Assembly: GCA_963823095.1 (NCBI GenBank)
Contig: CAWGKI010000009.1
Span: forward strand, 7,946-71,945
Length of the DNA stretch: 64,000 nt
DNA from: CAIVVT01 sp963823095
Lineage (GTDB): Bacteria; Acidobacteriota; Terriglobia; Bryobacterales; Bryobacteraceae
Reading direction: 5' to 3'
The position numbers were made by a program, and so were the translations under genes. The notes below the pieces were generated by a model. The model had not been told where the DNA came from. It ran no database searches and was given only the letters and a program-made list of their open reading frames with translations. Shown piece after piece: positions 52,892 to 60,294 of this stretch. Every line of letters begins with the position of its first letter. The stretch's first letter is position 1.

Positions 52892-54001
52892 TTAGCGGTC
52901 AACCTCCCCGAGGACAATATCGGTGGTGCCGATGATCGCGACCAGATCCGCCACCAGGCAGCCTCTCGCCATCTTATCCAGCGCTTGAAGATTCACAAAC
53001 GATGGCGGCCGGACCCGCAAACGATACGGCTGCGTGGAACCGTCGCTCACAATGTAGTAGCCGAGTTCGCCTTTGGGCGCCTCGATCGAAACATAGACGT
53101 CACCCACCGGCGGCTTGATCACCTTGGGCACTTTGGCCATGATCGGCCCTTCCGGAATCGAGGCCACGGCCTGGCGAACGATGCGCACCGCTTGCCGCAT
53201 CTCTTCCATGCGAACCATGTACCGGTCGAAGTTGTCTCCGTGATCGCCCGTCGGAATGTCGAAGTCGTATTTTTCGTAGCCGCTGTACGGCTGGGCCTTG
53301 CGCAGGTCCCATTTCTCGCCCGCGGCGCGAAGCATCGGACCGGTGACACCGTAGGCCTTGCAGTCGTCGGCGTTCAGGATGCCTACGCCCTTCAGCCGCT
53401 CCACCCAGATGCGGTTCCCCGTCAGCAACTCTTCGTATTCGTCGGCTTTCGGCAGGAAGATGTCGCAGAAGTCGAGGCAGTCCTTCTCGAAGCCCTCGTA
53501 AGTCTCGTATTGCAATCCGCCGATGCGGAAAGCGTGCGTGGTCAGGCGCGCGCCGCAGTATTTCTCGAAGATGTTGAGGACGTCTTCCCGCTCGCGCATG
53601 CAATAGAACAGCGGCGTGATGGCGCCGATGTCGAGAGCATGCGTACCCAGCCAAAGCAGGTGGCTCGCGATGCGGTTCAGCTCCGTGAGAATCACGCGCA
53701 CGGCCTGCGCGCGCGGGGTCGCTTCCACGCCCAGCAGTTTCTCCACGGCCAGGCAATAGCCCAGTCCGTTGGATACCGCGGCGACGTAGTCCATGCGGTC
53801 CACGTAAGGCGCGAACTGTGTGTAGGTGCGATTCTCGCCGATCTTTTCCACGCCGCGATGCAGGTAGCCGATGACGCAGTCGGTCCCCAGGACCTTCTCG
53901 CCGTCGAGCTTGACGATCACGCGCAGCACGCCGTGGGTGGAGGGGTGCTGCGGCCCCATGTTCAGGACGAGTTCGGTTGAATCGAGGAAGGTTTCGGCCA
54001 T
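52892..54001 (-). CDS. nuoD: NADH-quinone oxidoreductase subunit D
   Basis: 369 residues. The quinone-site signature LNMGPQHPSTHGVLRV (about 13-28) is present, with GYLHRGVEKIGENRTYTQFA (about 45-64) and the C-terminal hydrogenase-like ending LVADLVAIIGTTDIVLGEVD. It is 3 nt after nuoC. NuoD with NuoB and NuoC forms the quinone-reducing module. Confidence 0.95.
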   Translation of the reverse strand: MAETFLDSTELVLNMGPQHPSTHGVLRVIVKLDGEKVLGTDCVIGYLHRGVEKIGENRTYTQFAPYVDRMDYVAAVSNGLGYCLAVEKLLGVEATPRAQAVRVILTELNRIASHLLWLGTHALDIGAITPLFYCMREREDVLNIFEKYCGARLTTHAFRIGGLQYETYEGFEKDCLDFCDIFLPKADEYEELLTGNRIWVERLKGVGILNADDCKAYGVTGPMLRAAGEKWDLRKAQPYSGYEKYDFDIPTGDHGDNFDRYMVRMEEMRQAVRIVRQAVASIPEGPIMAKVPKVIKPPVGDVYVSIEAPKGELGYYIVSDGSTQPYRLRVRPPSFVNLQALDKMARGCLVADLVAIIGTTDIVLGEVDR

Positions 54002-54004
54002 GCC

Positions 54005-54718
54005 CTATTGCCCGCTTTCGATGCCCAGGTTCTCCTGAACCCACCTGTTGTCCATGTTCACAATCCCGTAGTCCTTGCGCAACGGGTAGCCGGTCCACTC
54101 GTCGGGCATCAGAATGCGGCGCAGATCGGGATGGCCTTCAAATTCGATTCCAAACATGTCGAAGACCTCGCGCTCGAGCCAGTTGGCCGTCACGTAGAGA
54201 TCGACCACGCTCGCGGGCTTCTGCCCCTCCTTGACGCGAATCTTCATCCGGATGCGCTCGTTGCGGACAAAGCTATAGAGCACGTAGATGACGTCGAACG
54301 CCTCGTCCCGCTTCGGCCAGTGTACGGCCGTGACATCCACCAGATAGTCGAAGCCGTGGACATCGCGCAGACTCTCAGCCACTTCGTGCGCCGCCTCGGG
54401 CTGTGCGACGAGCGATGGCTGTCCCTGGTACGCGATGAACTCGGCGACCTTTTCGCCAAACTCTTCCTTCAAGCTGCTGGGAAGCTCGCCTTCCCAATCC
54501 GGCGGAGGAGGCGGTGGCGCGGGCGGCTTGGGGGCCGGTTTCGGTGGGGTTGGGGGCTTCGGAGCCGCTGCTGCGGGGGCCGCTGGGGAAGCAGCCGCTG
54601 CGGGCACTGGCGCCGCCGCGGCTTCGGTGGCCGGCGGCTTCGGTTCACTCGGCGCGGGGCTATCGCCCTGCACGCCCTCGGGCTTTTGTTCCTCAGGCAT
54701 TACGGAATCCAAACTCAT
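54005..54718 (-). CDS. nuoC: NADH-quinone oxidoreductase subunit C, with Ala/Pro-rich N-terminus
   Basis: 237 residues. The C-terminal two-thirds (about 80-237) match NuoC: ASVVDLYVTANWLEREVFDM (about 168-187), with GIEFEGHPDLRRILMPDEW after it and the family end GYPLRKDYG. The first 75 residues are a low-complexity stretch of Ala and Pro repeats ending in PAPKPPAPPPPPPDWEG, longer than usual for NuoC. The tail could be a flexible tether, or a start further in could be the real one. It is the first gene of the operon; nuoA and nuoB are not upstream. Confidence 0.92.
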   Translation of the reverse strand: MSLDSVMPEEQKPEGVQGDSPAPSEPKPPATEAAAAPVPAAAASPAAPAAAAPKPPTPPKPAPKPPAPPPPPPDWEGELPSSLKEEFGEKVAEFIAYQGQPSLVAQPEAAHEVAESLRDVHGFDYLVDVTAVHWPKRDEAFDVIYVLYSFVRNERIRMKIRVKEGQKPASVVDLYVTANWLEREVFDMFGIEFEGHPDLRRILMPDEWTGYPLRKDYGIVNMDNRWVQENLGIESGQ

Positions 54719-54798
54719 TACTCACTGAAGCCTCAGGGTTATCACAGCCCGTGAATCGGCGTCAATTGTCCGATGACTATAAACCAGACAGCGAAGTC

Positions 54799-55503
54799 TT
54801 ATATTAGCAACGGATTCAGCGGCGCCAGCAAGTTAAGCTTCCGCAATTCATTAGCAGTGGGTCCCGCCAGATCGAGCGTTGCACTTGCCGCCAGGCGTTG
54901 AAGGTCAACAGGCTCATCGACATCCACCCAGTCCGGGGCAACTGAGACGCTGAGGCCGCCGCGCCGGCAAGCCGATTGAGTCTTTTCGAAAGTGTGCGCA
55001 GAGGACCACGGGACACCGTCAAACATTGTATCGACGATTCGACCGCAGCAGATACCCCAAAAGCCGCCATCTTCGGCGGGTCCCAGACGCACATCGCAGC
55101 CACTGTTGAATAATTGCACAATGTGATACTCCGGCAGATCGGGTGCGTCGGTTCCCAGAATCGCAACCCGCTCATAGCCTCGGGCCAGAGCATCCCCCAA
55201 CGCCGCCAGCATTCGAGCGCCCAAGTCGCCCGGAGATTGTAGACGGCGAGGGCAGCGCAATTCCGGCCAGGCGGTGGTCATTTCATCCAGGTGCAATTCA
55301 ATCGGGTACCGCGCCGCGGCCCGCGCCGCAACGTCCTGGACGAAGGCCTGGTGAAGACACGCCGCCGTCTCCGCGCCAACGCCAGTGGCGAGCCGGGTCT
55401 TGACCCGTCCTGCGACCGGAGCCCGCGCGAAGAGGATCACCAAGTTCCGCAATCCTGAATTGTAAGACGAGCTTGGTGCATCGGAAGAGGAAGAAGGAGA
55501 CAT
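54799..55503 (-). CDS. DUF2064/TIGR04282 family GT-A fold glycosyltransferase-like protein
   Basis: 234 residues. The nucleotide-binding start LVILFARAPVAGRVKTRLAT (about 21-40) and the GTDAPDLPEYH loop (about 112-122, in place of a DxD) match the family often named arsenosugar biosynthesis glycosyltransferase, a name that is not proof of function here. The C-terminal part has DPSW-like VSVAPDWVDVDEPVDLQRL. It is encoded before the nuo operon in the same direction, with an 80-nt gap. Confidence 0.85.
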   Translation of the reverse strand: MSPSSSSDAPSSSYNSGLRNLVILFARAPVAGRVKTRLATGVGAETAACLHQAFVQDVAARAAARYPIELHLDEMTTAWPELRCPRRLQSPGDLGARMLAALGDALARGYERVAILGTDAPDLPEYHIVQLFNSGCDVRLGPAEDGGFWGICCGRIVDTMFDGVPWSSAHTFEKTQSACRRGGLSVSVAPDWVDVDEPVDLQRLAASATLDLAGPTANELRKLNLLAPLNPLLI

Positions 55504-55512
55504 CTGGGAAAT

Positions 55513-55840
55513 ATGAGATATTTCTGCGCTGTGGCGCTCGCCGCAATCCTACTGCCGGCCGGTTCGCTCTTCGCCGCTGAAAAGAAAGGCGATCCGATCA
55601 AGGGCAAGGAAGTTTTCGAACAGTGCGGCGTGTGCCACTCCGCGACAACCGAACAGAAGAAAATGGGCCCGAGCCTGAAGGGTCTCTACAAGAAGCCGGC
55701 ACTTGGCCAACGGGCAGAAGGTGACGGACGAGAGCATCCTGGCCATGGTCAACAAAGGCAAGGGGTCGATGCCCTCTTTCGCCGACGTGTTGAGCCCCGA
55801 AGAAAAGGTCCACCTGCTCGCCTATCTCAAGACGCTCTGA
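55513..55840 (+). pseudogene. Small exported cytochrome c, frameshifted
   Basis: A signal peptide (about 1-22, ending LFAAE) is followed by a class I cytochrome c domain with the heme site CGVCHS (about 36-41) and KMGPSLKGLYKK. After PAL the frame is lost. Another frame supplies ANGQKVTDESILAMVNKGKG, then SMPSFADVLSPEEKVHLLAY (axial Met included) with a stop at 55840. One extra T in CACTTGGCC (near 55693) explains the break. This may be a true lesion or a sequence error; if repaired it is a normal soluble electron carrier of about 108 residues. Confidence 0.82.
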
Positions 55841-55912
55841 CGCCGTCGGTTTGACCGGCAGAGCCATAAGCCGCTAATCTAGGACTTGTGGGCGGTTCTC
55901 CACCGCCTTTGC

Positions 55913-55990
55913 GTCCTCATCGTCTAGCCCGGCCTAGGACACCGCCCTTTCACGGCGATAACGCGGGTTCGAATCCCGCTGAGGACGCCA
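55913..55990 (+). tRNA. tRNA-Glu (UUC)
   Basis: 78 nt including an encoded CCA. The acceptor stem GTCCTCA pairs with TGAGGAC, and the T-arm is GCGGGTTCGAATCCCGC. The anticodon loop CTTTCAC gives UUC between CCGCC and GGCGA; the stem has one C-A mismatch at its base. This matches bacterial tRNA-Glu closely. Confidence 0.95.
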
Positions 55991-56059
55991 AGTCTCTCCC
56001 TCGCGCTAATCGACGCACTCCTGCTTTTATCCGTTGCGTTAGAATCGTCGCAAGGAACC

Positions 56060-56272
56060 ATGGACGAGAGCCGCATCACCATCGAGCCTGGCAAGCGTTC
56101 CGGACAGCCCTGCATTCGCGGTCTTCGCATCACGGTGTGGGACGTGCTCTCCTGGCTGGGAGCCGGGAACACCGAGGAGCAGATCCTCGCCGATTACCCC
56201 GAATTGGAGAAGGACGACTTCCCGGCGGTCTTCGATTACGCCGCGCGAGTCGGCCGGCGAGTGGCGTTGTGA
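56060..56272 (+). CDS. DUF433 antitoxin
   Basis: 70 residues, ATG preceded by AAGGAA. The core IEPGKRSGQPCIRGLRITVW (about 8-27) and VLSWLGAGNTEEQILADYPE identify DUF433 (VapB45-like). The stop overlaps the GTG start of the toxin gene (GTGA). It lies between tRNA-Glu and a partial repeat of the tRNA 3' end. Confidence 0.9.
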   Translation: MDESRITIEPGKRSGQPCIRGLRITVWDVLSWLGAGNTEEQILADYPELEKDDFPAVFDYAARVGRRVAL

Positions 56273-56604
56273 AGCTTCTTTTCGATGAGAATCTGTCTTA
56301 TCGGCTCGTCGATCGATTGAAAGATCTGTTTCCAGACTCCACCCACGTTGCCATTGAAGCGTTGCTTCACGCGCCCGACGCCGACATCTGGAATTACGCC
56401 AAGATTAACGGCTATGCGATCGTTACGGCAGACGCGGATTTCTACGAGTTGGCGACGGCCTATGGCCCACCACCGAAGATCATTTGGCTTCGCGGATGCG
56501 ACTATCCCACTTCGGCCGCGGAGAGCTTGATTCGCAGCCAAGCCATCCGCCTCGCTGAGTTCTTTCAGGACGAAACCCGGGCCGTGCTCATCATCGCGCC
56601 CTAG
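56269..56604 (+). CDS. DUF5615 PIN-like toxin
   Basis: 111 residues from GTG 56269, overlapping the antitoxin stop; sequence further upstream in this frame is the antitoxin gene. The PIN-like N-terminus is LLFDENLSYRLVDRL (about 3-17) with the acidic residues in FDEN, and ADIWNYAKINGYAIVTADAD (about 45-64) with TADADF for the second acidic set. It belongs to the VapC45-like DUF5615 toxins, predicted RNases. It should be held in check by the DUF433 partner. Confidence 0.9.
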   Translation: MKLLFDENLSYRLVDRLKDLFPDSTHVAIEALLHAPDADIWNYAKINGYAIVTADADFYELATAYGPPPKIIWLRGCDYPTSAAESLIRSQAIRLAEFFQDETRAVLIIAP

Positions 56605-56693
56605 TCAAGCTCAACGCTCGCAGGAGCGAGCGGGAGGACCGAGCCCAATCCCCGTGATTTCCCAAGTGCCATCTCGCGTCTTCCCGGCGCGTG

Positions 56694-56721
56694 CGCGGGT
56701 TCAAATCCCGCTGGGACGCCA
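56694..56721 (+). repeat. Partial repeat of the tRNA-Glu 3' end
   Basis: 28 nt that match 55962-55990 of tRNA-Glu apart from one substitution and a one-base deletion in the acceptor strand: CGCGGGTTCAAATCCCGCTG then GGACGCCA. No tRNA 5' half precedes it. It is the type of copy left by integration into a tRNA 3' end, or the remnant of a second tRNA-Glu gene. The DUF433/DUF5615 pair lies between the two copies. Confidence 0.7.
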
Positions 56722-56783
56722 ACTTCCGCCACTCACCTCTGAGAGCGCGAGATTTCCATACTGGATTCCTGTCTTCGGGCTGG

Positions 56784-57212
56784 TCAGGCCAGCGGGTTGC
56801 GCCATCGGAGTCTGCCGAACCGAGCGAAGTCGTTGTCCGCGGAACAGAGCTGAGCTCCGTGCTCAATCGCGAGCGCAGCCAGATGAGCGTCCGATGTTAG
56901 ATTGCCACCCGTCCCGAGAGGCAATATCAGATCGCGCAGAGTGGTCAAATGGCGGGCGGTTGGTTCAATCACCGTTACCGCCGGCTGCTTGAGCCATTCG
57001 TCCACCAGATCGAAGGCTGATTTCACTGGCAGCGGCTTCTGAAAGAGCCCGCTTCGCGTCGTCAACCGCAGGAACGCAAGCAAGACGTTCCAAGGCAGCC
57101 CCACCGTTTCCGTTCCCGAAATCACAGCTTCCAGCCAGGACTTCGCCTTCCGATGCATCGGAGCGTCCCGGTTGACGGCGTAGATCAGCAAGTTGACGTC
57201 GACAATAATCAT
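56784..57212 (-). CDS. vapC: PIN-domain toxin (VapC-like)
   Basis: 142 residues. The first acidic residue is in MIIVDVNLLIYAVNRD (about 1-16), the second in WNVLLAFLRLTT region Glu-like position (weak), and LTSDAHLAALAIEHGAQLCS then ADNDFARF supply the remaining acidic cluster. PIN toxins of this type cleave RNA, often tRNA. The start overlaps the antitoxin stop by 4 nt (minus strand). Confidence 0.88.
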   Translation of the reverse strand: MIIVDVNLLIYAVNRDAPMHRKAKSWLEAVISGTETVGLPWNVLLAFLRLTTRSGLFQKPLPVKSAFDLVDEWLKQPAVTVIEPTARHLTTLRDLILPLGTGGNLTSDAHLAALAIEHGAQLCSADNDFARFGRLRWRNPLA

Positions 57213-57469
57213 TTTTGCAGCGAGAGCTTTCGCGCCAATTCTTCATCTTCAATCGCTGTAGCGACTTCCAGTGCCTTGTCCCACCGGAAATTCTGCTCGC
57301 TGCCGAGAGAGGCCGACTTTTGCACGAAACGGAATGGCCGCGGCTTGCCCTGCGTCAGGCCCGATCTGACTGCGGAATTGAGCGCTTCTTTGAAGGAAAT
57401 CCCGCGCTCCTTCATGACCGATTGGACGAGAACTTGCACGTCGGGATCGAGCGTGATGGTTGTCCTCAT
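57209..57469 (-). CDS. Ribbon-helix-helix antitoxin
   Basis: 86 residues. The N-terminal MRTTITLDPDVQVLVQSVMK (1-20) is a ribbon-helix-helix DNA-binding motif, and the C-terminal part (EVATAIEDEELARKL) is the likely toxin-binding tail. It overlaps the PIN toxin gene. It would repress the operon and neutralise the toxin. The 236-bp gap that follows (57470-57705) has no recognisable gene. Confidence 0.85.
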   Translation of the reverse strand: MRTTITLDPDVQVLVQSVMKERGISFKEALNSAVRSGLTQGKPRPFRFVQKSASLGSEQNFRWDKALEVATAIEDEELARKLSLQK

Positions 57470-57705
57470 ACTTGCATCATAACATCAGAGATCATGCTGT
57501 CATGATGCTCGAAGATCCATCTTTGAGGGACCCGTGCCGCCTTGCACATCGTACCCGCCCGAAACGGGTGCGCCAGCCGAACATAAATGCACTGGCCAAG
57601 TGAAGAACTCGGCGGAGAATACTCGGGCAACAATGGTGAAGGCACGCCATTCTCCACCTCGTTTCCAGCAACTCCCCCGCCTGTGCCGCGAGCTGAAGAA
57701 CGCGT

Positions 57706-58971
57706 TCAGAGTTCTGCGAACGGCACCGTGGTGACATCCGGCGCCAGCGGTAACCGGACGTCCCCAGGGTGAACTACATACCCTTCCCCCGCTTTTCCAT
57801 TAAAGTCTTGCTGAAAAGTCCGGATCGCGTTTGCCATGGCAGGCCGGGGCGTCGAGGACAGCTTCACTTCGATCGGGATCAGTTTGCCGCCGGCTTCGAC
57901 CACGAGATCGACTTCCGAGCCAGCCGAAGTGCGCCAGAAGTAGATCCGCGGCTCTTCACCTCGATTGACGTAAGGCCTTCATGATTTCGAGCAGCACGGC
58001 CGTTTCGAAAATCGCCCCGCCCAAAGGACCTGCCGCGGCGTGTTCCGGGTCTTTCAATCCGGCCAGGTAGCAGAGGGTGCCGGTGTCCGTGAAATACACC
58101 TTCGGTGTCTTGACAAGGCGTTTGCCGACGTTCGCGGAATACGGCCGCAAGACGATGACCTGGAACGTCCCCTCGAGCACCGAGAGCCACGCCTTAGCGG
58201 TATTCAGCGCGACGCCGAGATCGCGCGCCACATCGGTGAGATTGAGCAGTTGACCGCTCCTGGCCGCGAGCGCACGCAGAAAGCTCTGGAATGAAATCAA
58301 GTCTCCGATCTGGCGCAAGGATCGGACGTCTCGTTCCAGATAAGTCTGAACGTAACTGGAATGCCAAAGCGAAATGTCGCGCTCTGGTTCGGCAACGAGT
58401 TCCGGAAATCCGCCGCGTCAGCAAGCCCGTCCAAAGATCCTGCCGGGCAGTTCGCGAGATGCCAGAATGCATCGTTCTGTCCTCCCATGGCAACGGGTCT
58501 GACAACCTTCCAAATTGCTCACGCTGGGAAACGGGCAATAGCCTGAGCATAGCGGCCCGCCCGGCCAGCGATTCGGTAATCTGTTCGGTCAACAGGAGAT
58601 TCTGCGACCAGGTCAGGAAGTATTGGCCGTGCTTGTCGCGATGTTCATCGATTCTCTCTTTGATGTAGGGCAGCAGATCCGGAGCGTACTGAACCTCGTC
58701 AAAGAATCACTGGCGCGGGGTGCAATTCCAGAAAACCGCGCGGATCGGCCATCGCCGCAGCCCGTACGTCCGGCGGTTCCATTGAGACATAACCGGCCTC
58801 TCGGTCTAAGACATGCTTCAGCAGAGTGGTCTTGCCTGACTGCCGAGGTCCCGTCAGAACGACTGCGGGGAACTCGTCAGCCGCCCTGCGGATGACGGGT
58901 TCCAGGGCGCGCGGGATGTACCGACGGCTCGATGGCGGGTCGCTTCGTGCAATCATGCATTTCGAATGCAA
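57706..58971 (-). pseudogene. DUF4143-type AAA ATPase, broken by several frameshifts
   Basis: Four pieces in successive frames rebuild one gene. 58971-58699 has Walker A in VVLTGPRQSGKTTLLKHVLD. The next frame begins FDEVQYAPDLLPYIKERIDE (Walker B). 58592 onward gives SLAGRAAMLRLLPVSQREQF. 58318-57956 gives the winged-helix-like and DUF4143 part (LTDVARDLGVALNTAKAWLS, KVYFTDTGTLCYL). 57903-57706 is the nuclease-like C-terminal end (MVEAGGKLIPIEVKLSSTPR). At least four frameshifts are needed, so the gene is dead. These ATPases are common passengers in accessory regions. Confidence 0.85.
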
Positions 58972-58995
58972 ATTTGCATCAGTATCGACGGCAGA

Positions 58996-60294
58996 TCAGC
59001 AGAAGGGGTGAAAGAGGGTTAAGGCTTCTGGGAGCTTCGTTTCCTTCTGGATTTGCCGCATCTCCTCCCGCGTGAACGCGGAATCGATGTATCTCCTGGC
59101 TTCTTTGGCCGACTCTCCGGATGGCGTGAAGGCGACCGCGTGTTCGTAGGCCCGCAGGGCGTCGGCCCGGCGTCCTGCGAGGTCATAGCATTGCCCCAGA
59201 CGAAGCCAGGCCGAGGGTCCCGAGTTCGGATCCAGCACTTCGGCATGAGCGGTCGCCTGTTCCAGTTCGCGCATGGCCGGGTCGAACTCCTTGCGCCAGA
59301 ACAGAACATTGCCCCGGGCGAACTCAATGCGTTCTTCCGGCAATATCCCGAGGCCCGGCGCGCCATTGCGCTTCAGCTTTTCGATCTTGTCCAGAGGGGC
59401 CAGCGCCTTCTCGCGGTCCCCCAGGTCGGCGTACATCTGCGAGAGTTCCAGCAGCACAAGAAAGTTGCGCGGGAAGCGCTTGTGCAAGCTTTCGAGCAGC
59501 GGGATCGCCTCCAATGGGCGCCGCTCCCGGCGATATATCACACAGAGCAGAAACTCGGCCTCTACCTTGCTGTAGACGCCCTTTTCGGCGACCAACTGCA
59601 GCGTGCGCATGCCCTGTTCGCGGTCGCCGTGAAAGCCCGCCAGGAAGCCGAGCATTTTGTAAATCAACGGCAAGGAGCCGACCAAATAGTCGTTCGCGCC
59701 TTGCATCATTCGCGCGTCGATTCGGGTCGGATCGAGCTCCAAAACGCGGTTGTGAAGCTTCCGGGCCTCGGTGGCGTCCCGCAGCGAATCGATCCAGGAC
59801 TTCTTCACCATGTAGTTGTAGGTGCCGCGGAATCCAATGGCAACGCCGCGCGCGTATAGGGCATCGGCGTCGTTGGGATCCCTTTCGAGGGCCTGGCTCG
59901 TCATGTCCAGCACCTTCCGGATGGAGCGGGCAAACAGGTCATGGTCTTCCTGAGACGGCTCCATCCTGGCATGGCGGAGGAACGAATCCCCGCCAGTCAC
60001 CATCTGGCTTTCCAGAGCCCCGGCGCGGTTCATCATGCCGAACAGCACCGCCTCCGCCAGATGGTTACAGCGATTCAGGTCGTCGGGCGAGGCTTCTACG
60101 GCCTGCTTGAAGAGGGCAATTGCCTCCGGATACTCGACGTTGTAGAAGTGCTCGAAACCCTTACGGACGAGAGGATCGTAAAGTGGGCGCTGTTTGGGGC
60201 GGGGTGCTGAAGCGAAGAGCGGGGCAATCGCCAACAGCAAGAGGAGGGGTCCCGCGATCCGGCGATGGGACCCGAATTGAAACGTACCGCTCAT
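58996..60294 (-). CDS. TPR repeat protein, exported
   Basis: 432 residues from ATG 60294, the start that overlaps the queG stop (ATGA); a start at 60321 lies inside queG. A hydrophobic signal (about 14-31) precedes helical repeats: EHFYNVEYPEAIALFKQAVE (about 48-67), SIRKVLDMTSQALERDPNDA (about 122-141), LEQATAHAEVLDPNSGPSAW and CYDLAGRRADALRAYEHAVA (about 373-392). No enzyme motif. It probably serves as a periplasmic scaffold. Co-transcribed with queG. Confidence 0.82.
   Translation of the reverse strand: MSGTFQFGSHRRIAGPLLLLLAIAPLFASAPRPKQRPLYDPLVRKGFEHFYNVEYPEAIALFKQAVEASPDDLNRCNHLAEAVLFGMMNRAGALESQMVTGGDSFLRHARMEPSQEDHDLFARSIRKVLDMTSQALERDPNDADALYARGVAIGFRGTYNYMVKKSWIDSLRDATEARKLHNRVLELDPTRIDARMMQGANDYLVGSLPLIYKMLGFLAGFHGDREQGMRTLQLVAEKGVYSKVEAEFLLCVIYRRERRPLEAIPLLESLHKRFPRNFLVLLELSQMYADLGDREKALAPLDKIEKLKRNGAPGLGILPEERIEFARGNVLFWRKEFDPAMRELEQATAHAEVLDPNSGPSAWLRLGQCYDLAGRRADALRAYEHAVAFTPSGESAKEARRYIDSAFTREEMRQIQKETKLPEALTLFHPFC

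Noticed and set aside
55888..56268. N-terminal extension of the DUF5615 toxin across tRNA-Glu
   Set aside because: It would read through the tRNA and the antitoxin gene; the GTG at 56269 overlapping the antitoxin stop is the usual arrangement.
56640..56721. A second full tRNA-Glu gene
   Set aside because: Only the T-arm and a shortened acceptor strand are present; no matching 5' acceptor, D-arm or sound anticodon arm was found upstream.
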